Assembly: GCA_029448655.1 (NCBI GenBank)
Contig: JACCLO010000010.1
Coordinates: 3,212,797-3,276,796, forward strand
Reading direction: 5' to 3'
Origin: Wolfiporia cocos
Lineage: Eukaryota > Basidiomycota > Agaricomycetes > Polyporales > Phaeolaceae
DNA length: 64,000 nt
Shown here: positions 22,661-33,099 of the stretch, in pieces
How positions within the stretch are numbered: the stretch's first letter is position 1
Layout: each line of letters starts with the position of its first letter
The notes under the pieces: model-generated
What the model was told of the DNA's origin: nothing
Databases searched by the model: none
What the model saw: the letters and a program-made list of their open reading frames with translations, nothing else
Translations under genes and position numbers: made by a program

Positions 22661-22710
22661 GTCACCGATACTATCTACGCTATAGTACCAAACGTTTGAT
22701 AGGTATGTAG
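22661..22710 (+). repeat. 50-bp flanking direct repeat, left copy
   Basis: Exactly abuts the first base of the 5' LTR of element 1. It matches 33800-33849, which abuts the last base of the 3' LTR, at 47 of 50 positions. The differing bases are at offsets 8, 19 and 41. Confidence 0.85.
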
Positions 22711-23409
22711 TGTCACAGATTTGGAACATGCCACTATTTTTCCCGTATTTTTACCTATTTATCTGGTATTTCTACGACCTTGTAGACATTTACGCTGTTA
22801 AGCGCCCGTCTACACGTACACGCAACCAAACAACACGTACACAACGCGGTATACGTCCACCTGTCATAACAACACGTACACAACACGCTTGTACGCGTCA
22901 ATGACTCAGCGGACTAACCTCCGGTGTCACGCGCCTTACTCATATCCCGATACCGGGCTATGTCAGTACAATTGGATAAGCAGCCCGCTCGTTATCACAT
23001 GCCAATGACCTTACGATTACTCATATCCCGATACCGGTATATAAGAATCACATGCATGGCTTACTAACGTAGCTACAGCCACTTCCACAACATGGACCTA
23101 CGGTCCAAACAAACGTTCTTACTGGTGCGGCCATTACCGGCGCACATGGTCTATTGTAGTTTACGACTTAGCTGTATTAGTTATGTCTGCGCACAGACCG
23201 TCTTCATGTTTGGCTCCCTTACTGGTAACCAAACAATGCATGTATATAAGTAGGGCTATCACTGCGGATAAGCCTTAGATTTGTTCTCTGCATTCGCACA
23301 GTTACATAACATCCCTGCTTGCGCCCACTAGTCTCCTCACCAACCCCCAGCAACCTCTTCAAGTCGCTTATAAGGTTATAGTGTGAGTCCCACAGTCTAG
23401 TCTGTGTCA
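22711..23409 (+). mobile_element. 5' LTR of element 1 (family A)
   Basis: 699 bp, TGTCACAG...GTCTGTGTCA. It contains the TATA box TATATAAG (23243-23250). Same family as 33100-33799 and the solo copy at 8583-9281. Confidence 0.93.
23243..23287 (+). promoter_or_regulatory. LTR promoter and predicted 5' RNA end of element 1
   Basis: TATATAAG starts at 23243. Exactly 34 bases later, at 23277-23287, lies AGATTTGTTCT, which is complementary to the primer-binding site just outside the LTR. This places the transcript start at about 23277. The start is inferred, not measured. Confidence 0.6.
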
Positions 23410-23411
23410 TA

Positions 23412-23422
23412 AGAACAAATCT
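23412..23422 (+). promoter_or_regulatory. Self-primer binding site of element 1
   Basis: AGAACAAATCT starts 2 bases after the 5' LTR and is the perfect 11-base reverse complement of 23277-23287. The match stops at both ends at exactly 11 bases. The known Tf1 mechanism also uses 11 bases of the mRNA 5' end as primer. No tRNA 3'-end complement (TGG...) is present at this point. Confidence 0.7.
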
Positions 23423-24428
23423 CCCCCTACCCCCGCCCTTGCACTTGCGCTTGGGCCTGGGTTTCTATCCTACAGGGGCTATTGCTCATTGCTGCGCACA
23501 TCCCTACTCTTGACAAAGAGTTTGGGGTGATAGTTGAGATCTGGGGGATACATCGCCATCCTCGGCAGAGGATTGGCAACCAGGAAAAGCCACACCGCCT
23601 TTTTAGGCAGGAGGCTTACCTAACCCGGACTCCAGGGTCAAGGAGACACGGTCCTCACTGACAAGCTTGGACTGTGAGCGGTTAAGACCCGCCTGTGGAG
23701 AAAAGGGGACGGTCTGCCTGTGTGCGCCCAACCCCCTGCCATGGCAAGCGTTGTTCAGCGCCCCATCGCTATCCACAGGGTCATCACTATGATGGCATGG
23801 GAATTTTCCAAAGCCGCCTCCCAGGCGCAAGGGACCTGCTTTGAACCCGTTATGGGAAAAGCAGTGAGGGGGGTGACGTAAAAAATCACCCTGCCATAGG
23901 TCACTCGCGGTAGCCAATAGCATAAGTCCTCCGGGCAGCTCGGCGTGCAAGCATGGGTCAAACGGATTTGGGGCCCCATTGGAAGAGAAGCGCGTGGCCC
24001 ACTCCTTCGGGATGTGGAGCGCTGCTGTCTCGCGATCTTAGATCGACAGTGGTTTTTTAGCCCTGATGTGACACCCATGTGGCTACAGACGGCAACCTCA
24101 TTGTTGAAGCATGGACAGGCTAAGGGATGTAAAATCCCAGCCACTTTCCGGCATCGTCCCTCCGGGGCGGTGTCGTGTATCCGAATCCCAATCATCTGAC
24201 CCAGGAACCGGCCTGGCAGTCAGCAACTCTACCCCTGGAGTCGGCGCCTCTGACCGTTAGGGTCATGCGAATATCCGCGCCATCTCGGCACAGGGTTTGC
24301 GCGCAACATAAGAGTAATTATGCCCCGTAGTACACCTTCTTTGCTCCTGAAAAGGAGTCCACTACCCTACCTTACATAAACCCTTCTATTCCTGTTCTTG
24401 GACGTATCACTGGGAAACTTTGTTTCTC
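23423..24428 (+). other. 5' leader of element 1
   Basis: About 1 kb of GC-rich sequence without a credible frame, between the primer-binding site and ORF1. It could hold packaging signals; none is recognised. Confidence 0.55.
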
Positions 24429-25352
24429 ATGAAGGCTGCACTTTCTAGAATCATGCCCCGCGTTACCCGTCGCACCCGTGGCTCCTCCACTGCCCCTTAT
24501 GTTAAGCTGGCGAAGCGGTCTCTTCTCAGCCGCATCGACACCGCCGACATTCCTCGGGCAGAAGACGTCACATACACACTTCCTGTAAAGGAAGACTATA
24601 CCGGGAAGCTCCATCTTTGGGAAATTCCCGTCCACATGCCAAAGCACATTGCTGAGGCTGGGAAACCTGCTCCTCGACCTCCCAAACCAGTTCTGCTCGC
24701 TAAGCGCATCTGGACAGAGGAAGAGAAGCTAGCCGCTTCCATTACCGCCATGGAGAACCTCATCGAACTCCGAGAACTCAACAAGCTCAAGCTCGCCCGC
24801 GATAAGCTGAATAAGTGAATCGCCGCCAAACAAGCCGCCAAGGAAGCCAAGCAAGCAGCTTCTTCACTGGCCCTCCGCCTTTCCAGTCCGGCGGCCGGAC
24901 CTTCCGTTCCGGCCAACCACAAAATTCTCGACCCTTCCCTCGTCTTCGGGAAGAAGAAGCCCCTCCAAGCATGCGAGCAAGTTATTCCCATGCTAGAAGG
25001 CACTCTCACTCGTCTCACTCCTCTCGCCAACCACCCCCCTAATTACCCAGGCTTCCATATGGAAAACGACATTCGTTTCCATAACATGGTAGTAGAATTA
25101 GAGGACTTGGTGGATAACGTAAAGGATAGAGCGAGACGGGGGAGGATCACCAATAAAGAGTGGAGAATTATGAAAAAGTACTGTAAACAGCTCGGCAACA
25201 TTTCCTTTTCGGATTGGCGTACGGACTTGGCTCGTATCATAGCAGAATGCGTAGCGCTACAAATTTCTTTTGCCTTCGGTGTAACACCACCTGACAAGGT
25301 GGCAGGGCCCTCAACTACTTCGGTAGAAGAGGATATACTCGCGATTGTATAG
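24429..25352 (+). pseudogene. ORF1 of element 1 (pre-gag ORF), one TGA stop
   Basis: A frame of 307 codons from ATG 24429 (or 24453) to TAG 25352. It is interrupted only by TGA at 24816-24818, where CGA would give arginine. The N-terminal 60 residues are basic and are followed by KLHLWEIP. The middle is a charged helix rich in Glu, Lys and Ala (coiled-coil-like), and the C-terminal part holds GRITNKEWR. ORF1 of element 3 has the same motifs in the same order (PELWDIP, GRITNKEMR). It ends about 100 bases before gag, so it is an independent ORF. I do not recognise the family; a structural or nucleic-acid-binding role would be a guess. Confidence 0.75.
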
Positions 25353-25453
25353 TAGAAATACTATCATCTTTTAACTCTGAAATAGAGTGCGAGTGTGATC
25401 TATAACAAAAGTTGCAGCTTTCAAACTAAAACCCTTCTTAAGAATCTAAGACA

Positions 25454-26257
25454 ATGAGTAACCGGAAACTAACATTCGTCATAAACAGATTCGCAATGTC
25501 TTCCACCTCCTCCAACAGCGCACCCCTCGTCACTCGTCGCACGATGCGCCTTCGCTCGGAAGGTCCAGTAACCCCGGTAGCAGGGCCCTCAGGGACTCAA
25601 CCCCTGGTGACCTTGGAGCATCTAAGCGAGGAAGAGGAAGAGGACGAAGTCGAGGATGTTCCCCCACAAAGGGACTCCCCATCCAACCCCATGGGAACGC
25701 GTCTGGGCACACCTATCCCCGGATACCCCCCGGCTCGCTACACCCGTCCGATTGGGCCCGTCACAACCCTAGAAATAGAGTTTTCGGGCCCAGACCGCCG
25801 AACCAACGCCGAGGTCGAAATAGGCCTCAAGTCGTACCTCCCAGAGGAGGAACAACACAAGGTGGATGCACCCCTGCATGGGGCAATCCTCGATGCCGCC
25901 GTACAACGAAGCGCGGCGATCAGCCACGACAAGGTTGACACCCTCAGACGGATGGTGCACGCCCGCCTGGAGCGAATCCATGGCAGAATCGACTCCCTAG
26001 CCGGGCAATCCAGGGCAATCGAACAAATTGCCCAAGACGAGCTACACGAAGCGGTCAATACGGTCCGCAACGAGCTTGTGTCCACCCTGGTGGACCTTGG
26101 CAAGGAACTCCGTCAGGACTACACCGCCAAGTTCTCCGAAATGGAGAAACAACTCCGGGACGATTACCGGACTCGGCTCGATGACCTCGAGGATGCGTTC
26201 GCCGAGTGCATGGAGAAAGTCGAAGAGGAACTCCGGAGGAGCCAAAAGAATCCCTCC
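25454..26257 (+). pseudogene. gag of element 1, 5' part
   Basis: The first 268 codons of gag. ATG 25454 is the first in frame; ATG 25496 is an alternative. The N-terminal region is Ser/Pro/Glu-rich, and residues of about 130-260 form long charged helices (coiled coil). At 26257 it is cut by a solo LTR flanked by CCTCC. The frame continues without shift at 27360, so the pre-insertion gag had about 675 codons. Confidence 0.85.
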
Positions 26258-27354
26258 TGTCACAGATTTATCTGGGGCTTACAGCATTTTTCCTATGATT
26301 ATAGCAATTTACCTGGGATTTATACGTCTAACTACAAGTTATCTACGGGTTAACTCCCATTGCCACCACGACAAGCTCTTAACTGGGCTTATCAACCACA
26401 TGACCAGCTTACATAACGCTACGGCACCTTCCGGTCCAATAGCATAGTTACAGCTACGTCATACAGGTCTCGCCCGTCAGAGCAAGACCAGCCACGTCAT
26501 AGATCTTAGATCATAATGATAGGCCGAGCGCGGCACGCTTGCATAATAATGTCCACATATACAAACATCGCCTCATGGCAATGTTCTATTGGGTCGGCCT
26601 TCCCGGCTTCCCACACGTCATAAGATCCTTGATCACAATGGCACCTCAGGCGCGCCACGCCTTCGCATAATAATGGCAACACGGCCAAATAGCACTATAT
26701 TAGCACCAAGGCAATATCGCTATAGGCTCGGCCTTCTCGGCCATCCCACGGACTCGGCGTTCTCCAAGTCCCGGGCTTCTGCCATCACGGCGTTGCCCAA
26801 ACACCGGTCCTCGCCTCGCGGCTAAGACCACCACATGTTCCGGTAACCTTCCGGTCCGGACATATCACATGCTACGGTGCCTGCCGGCCCAATAGCATTA
26901 CGACCTCGGCGTTCCGCCTTGGTCAGCACACGATGACCGGCCAATCGCCATTATACCTCACGGTATCCGGCAACCGGCATCCCTTATACCCGGGCTGCGC
27001 CCGTATTCACATGTCCATCTAACGATGAGACCACACGCTCTCTCTTTTACCATTGGCTCGGCCATTACCGGCGGGTCACGGCCTTTGTAGAGTAGTCGTA
27101 CCACTTGGTCGCCCTTATGGCAACCAAGCCCACATTCCTTATCGGGCATGCACTATACAGTAGCACATGACCCGTTATATTTGTGTATATAAGTAGGGCC
27201 TTGACGGCCTATAACCTTAGTTCTATTCTTCTCGGCGTACACCGTAGAAGAACCTCCTACCTCCTGTGTTGTCTGATAACCTCTTCCTCACTGAGTCGCC
27301 TTAGTTCATCGCAAGGATACTGGCTTGGTGAGTCCCACAGAGCCATCTGTGTCA
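26258..27354 (+). mobile_element. Solo LTR, family B (copy B2), inside gag
   Basis: 1097 bp, TGTCACAG...CATCTGTGTCA, flanked by the perfect 5-bp duplication CCTCC (26253-26257 and 27355-27359). Same family as 910-1998 (inverted) and related to 57321-58441. It has TATATAAG near 27185. Confidence 0.95.
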
Positions 27355-28583
27355 CCTCCGTTCCTAACCCTCCCGGTGTCTGCACGCCCCCGGAAGCACC
27401 CGCACCGGCCCCCAACACTGCTCGAACCCGTGCAGCCGGAGCCGCTGCCGCCGCACCAGCTGCAGCCGCCGCTGCAGCAGCCGTCGCCCCGCAGATTCCA
27501 GGTCTGCCTCAAAACCTGAAAATTCCCCCTCCCCCCGAATTCTCTGGGTCATCTGGAAAGGTGACTGCGCAGGAATGGGTGGAGAAGATGGGCCTGTACT
27601 TCGGTACGCTCAGGGTCTACGATGACCATGACCGTATCACCACGGCCCTCTTCCGCGTCACAGGGGACGCATACAAATTTTTCTCGCCTCTCATCAAGAA
27701 GGCAGGAAATGGTGAACCTCTCGGCACCTGGGAAGATTTCACCAAATCCGTAATGGTGCAATATGGCAAGATGACGGATAAGGAGATAGCCAAGAAGGAG
27801 ATTCGAGGCTACTACGGTACCAAGGGTAAAGAACTCGCAGAATCAAACTACTTCAATTACTGCGAACGGTTCCGAACCCTCGGCCGACTCTCTGAGACCG
27901 CCAACGAGACCCTGGTGTGGGAGTTCACCGAAACACTCCCCGAAAAGGTCAAGGACACCTTAAATGTCCTCGGCAAAACCCCGTTCTTCAAGGCCCCGAC
28001 CGACATCGAGCCCCTTATTGACTTCGCTCTGGAAATGTACCAAACGTCATATCCAGACAAGATCAAGGGTTCGATCTTCGAGAAGACCGGCAAGAAGGAC
28101 TCGGCCCCTGCCGAAAAGAAGGAAACGTCCTCCACTTCTGCGAAGAAGTCGGAGAAAAAGAAGGACAAGGGAAAGGCGCCTGCCAAGAAGCCCACCGCCG
28201 CACCAAACCCTGACGCCCTCTGCACATACTGCAAGCAGAAGGGTCACTGGTTCTCTTCCTGCCCAAAATTGCAGGAGGACAAGGCAAACGGCACGTTCGT
28301 ACCTGCCGCTCAGCGGTACGAACAGCAACAGGCGAAGGATGCGGCGGCTTCTGACAAGAAGTCCGCTGCTCCTACGGGTAGTGGAAAGGGACAGGCTTCT
28401 GGCAAGAAGCCGTACTCGGCGCCCCCCGCGGATGGCAAGATGTATCGTGCCCGAACAATCTGGGAAGAAGTCACGGCTGACTCAAGCTCAGCAGGACCCT
28501 CGGCCCCCGCCACCACCGTCGCCAATGTCGGGACCATCTCGGTTCCCCTCGCCCCAACCACACGTCTCGAAGACGTTCTGTGA
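27355..28583 (+). pseudogene. gag of element 1, 3' part with capsid and zinc knuckle
   Basis: Continues the gag frame after the solo LTR. A Pro/Ala linker is followed by the retrotransposon capsid region, which starts at PPPEFSGSSG (about 27530) and contains QEWVEKMGLYFG. Then come a lysine-rich stretch and one classical CCHC zinc knuckle, C-x2-C-x4-H-x4-C (about 28219-28263). The C-terminal 100 residues are Ser/Ala/Pro-rich. Stop TGA at 28581-28583. The pol frame is +1 relative to gag and overlaps it. Structural protein of the virus-like particle. Confidence 0.88.
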
Positions 28584-31500
28584 AGAACACACCAGCCCCG
28601 CAGCGGCTGGGAGCGTACAGCGCCCCGAAGAAGCGCACCTCTACGAAGAGGCTTCACAGAGACCCCTTATCTTGTGGGAAGATAAAGCGGTCGTACGTCA
28701 CCCGGTATCCCATCTCGGTATATTCGGCAACTCGGCAATGGACTTTGCCCGGAGGACTCGGACACTAGCTACACGTGCCCCTCCTGTACAATACTTTCAT
28801 CCTGACCCGCTCGCGTTAGAATTTTTCACTTTGTATAATGTACATGGAAACGATTCTCAAGACGACAATAAATCGTTCTCTATCGAAGTGGAACTGTGGG
28901 TATATGGAAAGAAAGTAAACGCCATGGCATTAATCGACACCGGTGCATCAATAAGCGTCATCGATAAGAAACTCGTTCATGAGGAGAAGTTAGTTACTCA
29001 GAAACTACCTTCGCCTCTCGAGATTCGCAACGCCGACGGTACCTCTAATACCGCCGGTAATATCAATATGGCGGTTAAAGCTTATATGGTGCACGAGGAA
29101 CACAAGTCCACCGAATTCCTGTACGTAATGGACGTACAGAATGCGGATGTGATCCTCGGATATGACTGGTTCCTGAAACACAACCCGGACTTCAACTGGC
29201 CGGAAGGAACTTTCACATATCGGTGTACGGAAAAATGCAAACATGGTAAACGGGTTTCGATTTCTGAGGAAGAAGACGAAATCGAACCCCGCAACATCTA
29301 TCAGATCATCAACGACTTTCCAATAGATTTTCTTGGCTTAGAGGAGCCTGAGAATCCCTTTGTCGCTTGGGTGAACACCCTTGACGAAGGAACGGAACTC
29401 CTTATCGACGCCATTCAGTCGATAACGGAGAAGTCGGACGATGAATTCCTGACAGATGCGGATCTCCAGAAATGGAAATCCTTGGTTCCGGAGGAATACC
29501 AGGAGTTTGGTCCCACGGTATTTTCTCAACGCGCATCCGAAAGGATGCCCGAGCGGAAACCATACGACCACGCCATCGACTTCCCCGATGACGCGGTGCT
29601 ACCGCCCCCGAGTAAGGCATACAAGATGTCTCCTCAGGAAGCGAACTCGCTAGATCAGTGGATTCAGGAAGAGTTACGGAAGGGCTACATCCGACACTTG
29701 AAATCCCCAATCGCGAGCCCGGTCTTCTTCGTCCCTAAAAAAGACGGCGGAGCCCGAATGGTAGTCGATTACCGAAAAGTAAACGACTTGACCATTAAAA
29801 ACAGGTACCCTCTCCCACGCATAGACGAGCTTATTGATAAGCTTAGCCAGGCTTCGATATTTACAAAGCTCGACTTGCGTTGGGGTTACAACAACATAAG
29901 AATCAAGGAGGGAGATGAATGGAAGACCGCATTCATTACGCCTAACGGCCTTTACGAAGCTGTAGTCATGTACTTCGGTTTTTGTAATGCACCCAGCACG
30001 TTCCAACACATGATGAACGATATTCTAGGTGACCTTATCAGAGAAGGAAAGGTCATTGTCTACCTAGACGACATCCTTGTGTTCGGAAACGACTTGCTGG
30101 AACACCGTCGTATCGTCAAGCAAGTATTACAAATCTTGCAAGACAACGACTTGTTCGCGAAGCCTGAAAAGTGCTTCTTCGAACAAAGCAGTATTGAATA
30201 CCTGGGAATGATTATTTCCAAAGGAAAAGCCGAAATGGACCCTAAGAAGGTAGCCGGCGTAATGGACTGGCCTACACCTGCCAAGTTGAAGGACGTCCAG
30301 GCCTTTGTTGGCTTCGCCAACTACTACCGTCGGTTCATTAAGGACTTCTCCAAAGTGGTTAAGCCGTTAACCGAACTGTCCAAGAAAAACACGCAGTGGA
30401 ACTGGGGACCCGAACAAGCGGAAGCCTTCCAAACTCTCAAGGAAGCTTTCACATCGGCTCCAATACTCCGGATCCCAGATCAGGAGTCCCCGTTCCGCGT
30501 GGAAGCGGATTCTTCCGATTACGCAACTGGTGCAGTGCTATCGCAATACTCTTCGGAGGATAAGCTCTGGCACCCGGTAGCCTTTTACTCGAAATCTCTA
30601 TCAGCACCCGAAAGGAACTATGAGATTTACGACAAGGAGTTGCTCGCAATCATCCGCGCTCTAGAGGAATGGAGACATTACCTCGAGGGACATCCACACA
30701 AATTTGAAGTATGGTCGGATCATCTCAATCTGACATATTTCAAATCGGCACAACGGCTAACCCGGAGACAGGCACGTTGGAGTCTTTACCTGACAAGGTT
30801 CAACTTCACCATGTGTCACAAACCCGGTAAAACAATGCTTACGGCTGATCCTCTGTCACGGAGGCCAGACCATGAAGAGGGGGTGGAACTCGATAATCGC
30901 GATCAAATTTTGCTGAAACCGGAATACTTCACGGTTAGGGCGCTAGAAGCGTCACAGCAGGAGATACAATCAGGCGACGAGGACCTTCTCCGACAAATCC
31001 GACAAGCCCTCATGAACGATCAGATTACCAAGGATTGCCAGGAACTACTGAAAAGTGGTCCCAAGGAATTCGGTAAAGATCTCCAGGAATGGAACATGGA
31101 GGCCGGATTACTCCTCAGACGAGGAAAAGTGTACGTTCCAAAAGAGCCTAAGGAATTGCGCACGAAGATACTGGAGTTACATCATGACGATGTGACTGCC
31201 GGACACTTCGGACAATGGAAGACCTATGAACTTCTATCACGTAATTACTGGTGGCCTGGAATGACCACGATGGTGAAGCAATACGTGGAAGGTTGTGACA
31301 CATGCCAACGCATGAAGAACCGCAACCAGACCCCGTATGGACCCCTGCAACCGCTCCCAGTACCGGAAGCACCCTGGGACACAATCACAATCGACTTCAT
31401 CGTTCACTTACCGCCTAGCGGCGAATTCAAACAATTCACCGCTATCATGGTAGTGGTGGACCGATTGACCAAGCGCGCACACTTCATTCCCACGTCAGAC

Positions 31501-31758
31501 AATATCTCGGCAAAGGAATTAGCGAACCTCCTGTACCTTCGGATTTATCCGAATCACGGGCTTCCGAAACAAATCATTTCGGATAGAGGACCGCAATTCT
31601 CTTCTGAGTTATTCAAGGGATGGTGCGAGCAATTGGGAATTCAGAGGTCGATGACGACAGCCTACCATCCGCAAGCGGACAGCCAAACGGAGAGAATTAA
31701 CCAAATTCTAGAACAATACCTACGATGCTACATCGACGTTATCCAAAAAGATAACTGA
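28579..31758 (+). CDS. pol of element 1: protease, reverse transcriptase, RNase H, integrase core
   Basis: An open frame in +1 relative to gag; upstream open sequence overlaps gag. Domains: retropepsin with ALIDTGASISV (28936); RT with FCNAPSTFQ and the YLDD box (30061-30072); RNase H with FRVEADSSDYATG (about 30500) and SDHLNLTYF; integrase zinc-binding HHDD ... CDTCQ (31180-31305); and the DDE core with TIDFIV, ISDRGPQF (about 31585) and TERINQILEQYL (about 31695). The frame is stopped by TGA at 31756-31758, where chromoviral integrases normally have tryptophan (DNW), a single G-to-A change. Expression could need +1 frameshifting or reinitiation near the gag stop. Confidence 0.9.
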   Translation, partial: CEEHTSPAAAGSVQRPEEAHLYEEASQRPLILWEDKAVVRHPVSHLGIFGNSAMDFARRTRTLATRAPPVQYFHPDPLALEFFTLYNVHGNDSQDDNKSFSIEVELWVYGKKVNAMALIDTGASISVIDKKLVHEEKLVTQKLPSPLEIRNADGTSNTAGNINMAVKAYMVHEEHKSTEFLYVMDVQNADVILGYDWFLKHNPDFNWPEGTFTYRCTEKCKHGKRVSISEEEDEIEPRNIYQIINDFPIDFLGLEEPENPFVAWVNTLDEGTELLIDAIQSITEKSDDEFLTDADLQKWKSLVPEEYQEFGPTVFSQRASERMPERKPYDHAIDFPDDAVLPPPSKAYKMSPQEANSLDQWIQEELRKGYIRHLKSPIASPVFFVPKKDGGARMVVDYRKVNDLTIKNRYPLPRIDELIDKLSQASIFTKLDLRWGYNNIRIKEGDEWKTAFITPNGLYEAVVMYFGFCNAPSTFQHMMNDILGDLIREGKVIVYLDDILVFGNDLLEHRRIVKQVLQILQDNDLFAKPEKCFFEQSSIEYLGMIISKGKAEMDPKKVAGVMDWPTPAKLKDVQAFVGFANYYRRFIKDFSKVVKPLTELSKKNTQWNWGPEQAEAFQTLKEAFTSAPILRIPDQESPFRVEADSSDYATGAVLSQYSSEDKLWHPVAFYSKSLSAPERNYEIYDKELLAIIRALEEWRHYLEGHPHKFEVWSDHLNLTYFKSAQRLTRRQARWSLYLTRFNFTMCHKPGKTMLTADPLSRRPDHEEGVELDNRDQILLKPEYFTVRALEASQQEIQSGDEDLLRQIRQALMNDQITKDCQELLKSGPKEFGKDLQEWNMEAGLLLRRGKVYVPKEPKELRTKILELHHDDVTAGHFGQWKTYELLSRNYWWPGMTTMVKQYVEGCDTCQRMKNRNQTPYGPLQPLPVPEAPWDTITIDFIVHLPPSGEFKQFTAIMVVVDRLTKRAHFIPTSDNISAKELANLLYLRIYPNHGLPKQIISDRGPQFSSELFKGWCEQLGIQRSMTTAYHPQADSQTERINQILEQYLRCYIDVIQKDN

Positions 31759-33060
31759 GTGTTCTATCTCCCCACGGCAGAGTTTGCGTACAATAACGCG
31801 GCTAGTGAGACGACCAAGAATAGTCCATTCTTCGTCGAACTAGGAAGGCATCCCAATGCAGGACCTATGGATTTGAAGCCGACGCAATACTCTGATTTAA
31901 ATCAATTTGCTTACGCCAGATGGTCAGCACAAGAACAAGCTAAAGCAGCTATGAAATTGGCTGCTGAACGCTGGTCTTGGTACTACGATCAACATAAGCG
32001 CTCGGTACCGTTTAAAGTCGGCGACAAAGTTCTCGTTGACGCCCGTAGCTGGCAAGACTCCGAAAGAAGTCTTAGTCCACGCTATCTGGGACCATTTAAG
32101 ATAATTGAACAATTATCTCCGGTCACCTTTAGGGTACACATGGACGAGCAATACAGGGCTTATCACCCCGTATTCCACGCTTCCAAGTTGGTTATGTACA
32201 AGGACCCTGTGCATCAAAAGAAACCAGAGCCTCAACCAGAAATGGTCGATGGCGAAGAATTATGGGAAGTCGAGAAGATCTTAGATCATCGCCTTCGCGC
32301 AGGAAGAGTTGAATACAGAATCCGATGGAAAGGGTTTGGTATCAATGACGACTCCTGGGTACGCGAGGCCGACCTCGACACGGCATATGACATTCTGCAG
32401 GAATACAAGGCTTCACACGCCATTCCCATGCAGGATGTTCCCCTCAGACAATCAGCTAGAAGGAAAGAAGCAGTTCACATCTTCGACCCTGACAGTGACG
32501 ACTGGGAAGCCAACGAATGCACCTGGCCAGACGACTGGCCGCAGTATCGTGAGGAATTTGCAAAGGACCCTAAGCAACGCATGGTTAGGCACCCCGACGG
32601 GGGATGGATGTCAGCTGACATTAACCAAAACGCGGACTTGAAAATCGTAGTCGGTGAAGGCGGCCGAATGCCGGAAAAAGGAACCAAGGACTCGGTTGGA
32701 TTTGACCTGTACACTGCAACAGGCGACGTTCTGCCAGCTCACGGGCAGGCAGAATACAACACCAAACTGAAGATCCAGGTACCTTTTGGCACTTACGGAC
32801 GTATCGCCCCCCGCTCTAGTCTTGCCCGAAAGGGCATAGACGTAATGGGTGGCGTTATCGACCACGATTATCAAGGTGAAGTAATCATCATTCTCCGGAA
32901 TCACTCCGACATATCTATCGATATTTGGGCCGGTGATAAGATTGCTCAGCTCATCTGCGAAGTTGCTAAGGACCCGCACATTACGCTACACGGAAAATCT
33001 TACTTTGAAAAGATTAAATCCGAGCGCGGTACTGGTGGATTCGGCTCCACAGGAAAGTAA
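31759..33060 (+). CDS. pol of element 1, C-terminal part: integrase end, chromodomain and dUTPase
   Basis: Same frame as the preceding pol, separated only by TGA 31756-31758. It starts with the conserved integrase stretch LPTAEFAYNN and continues with the GPY/F-like region (YLGPFKIIEQL) and a chromodomain (EKILDHR ... YRIRWKGF ... DSWV, about 32265-32400). After an acidic linker comes a dUTPase (about 32635-33057) with all five motifs of the trimeric family: VGFDLYTA, PRSSLARKGI, GVIDHDYQGE, GDKIAQLI and the glycine-rich RGTGGFGSTG. Asp of GVIDHDY and the C-terminal arm look intact. dUTPase removes dUTP, limiting uracil in new cDNA. A dUTPase at the end of integrase is unusual for fungal Gypsy elements. 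Confidence 0.9.
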   Translation: MFYLPTAEFAYNNAASETTKNSPFFVELGRHPNAGPMDLKPTQYSDLNQFAYARWSAQEQAKAAMKLAAERWSWYYDQHKRSVPFKVGDKVLVDARSWQDSERSLSPRYLGPFKIIEQLSPVTFRVHMDEQYRAYHPVFHASKLVMYKDPVHQKKPEPQPEMVDGEELWEVEKILDHRLRAGRVEYRIRWKGFGINDDSWVREADLDTAYDILQEYKASHAIPMQDVPLRQSARRKEAVHIFDPDSDDWEANECTWPDDWPQYREEFAKDPKQRMVRHPDGGWMSADINQNADLKIVVGEGGRMPEKGTKDSVGFDLYTATGDVLPAHGQAEYNTKLKIQVPFGTYGRIAPRSSLARKGIDVMGGVIDHDYQGEVIIILRNHSDISIDIWAGDKIAQLICEVAKDPHITLHGKSYFEKIKSERGTGGFGSTGK

Positions 33061-33085
33061 TCGTTCCATTAGGGACAATGAAACC

Positions 33086-33099
33086 TGAAGAGGGGGTAA
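33086..33099 (+). promoter_or_regulatory. Polypurine tract of element 1
   Basis: TGAAGAGGGGGTAA lies directly before the 3' LTR, as expected for the primer of plus-strand cDNA. A similar AGGAGGGGGTAAT occurs at 49793-49805. Confidence 0.75.

Noticed and set aside
28580..28768. A third frame after gag as a separate small ORF
   Set aside because: It overlaps the pol frame, which has clear domain homology; no motif is present.
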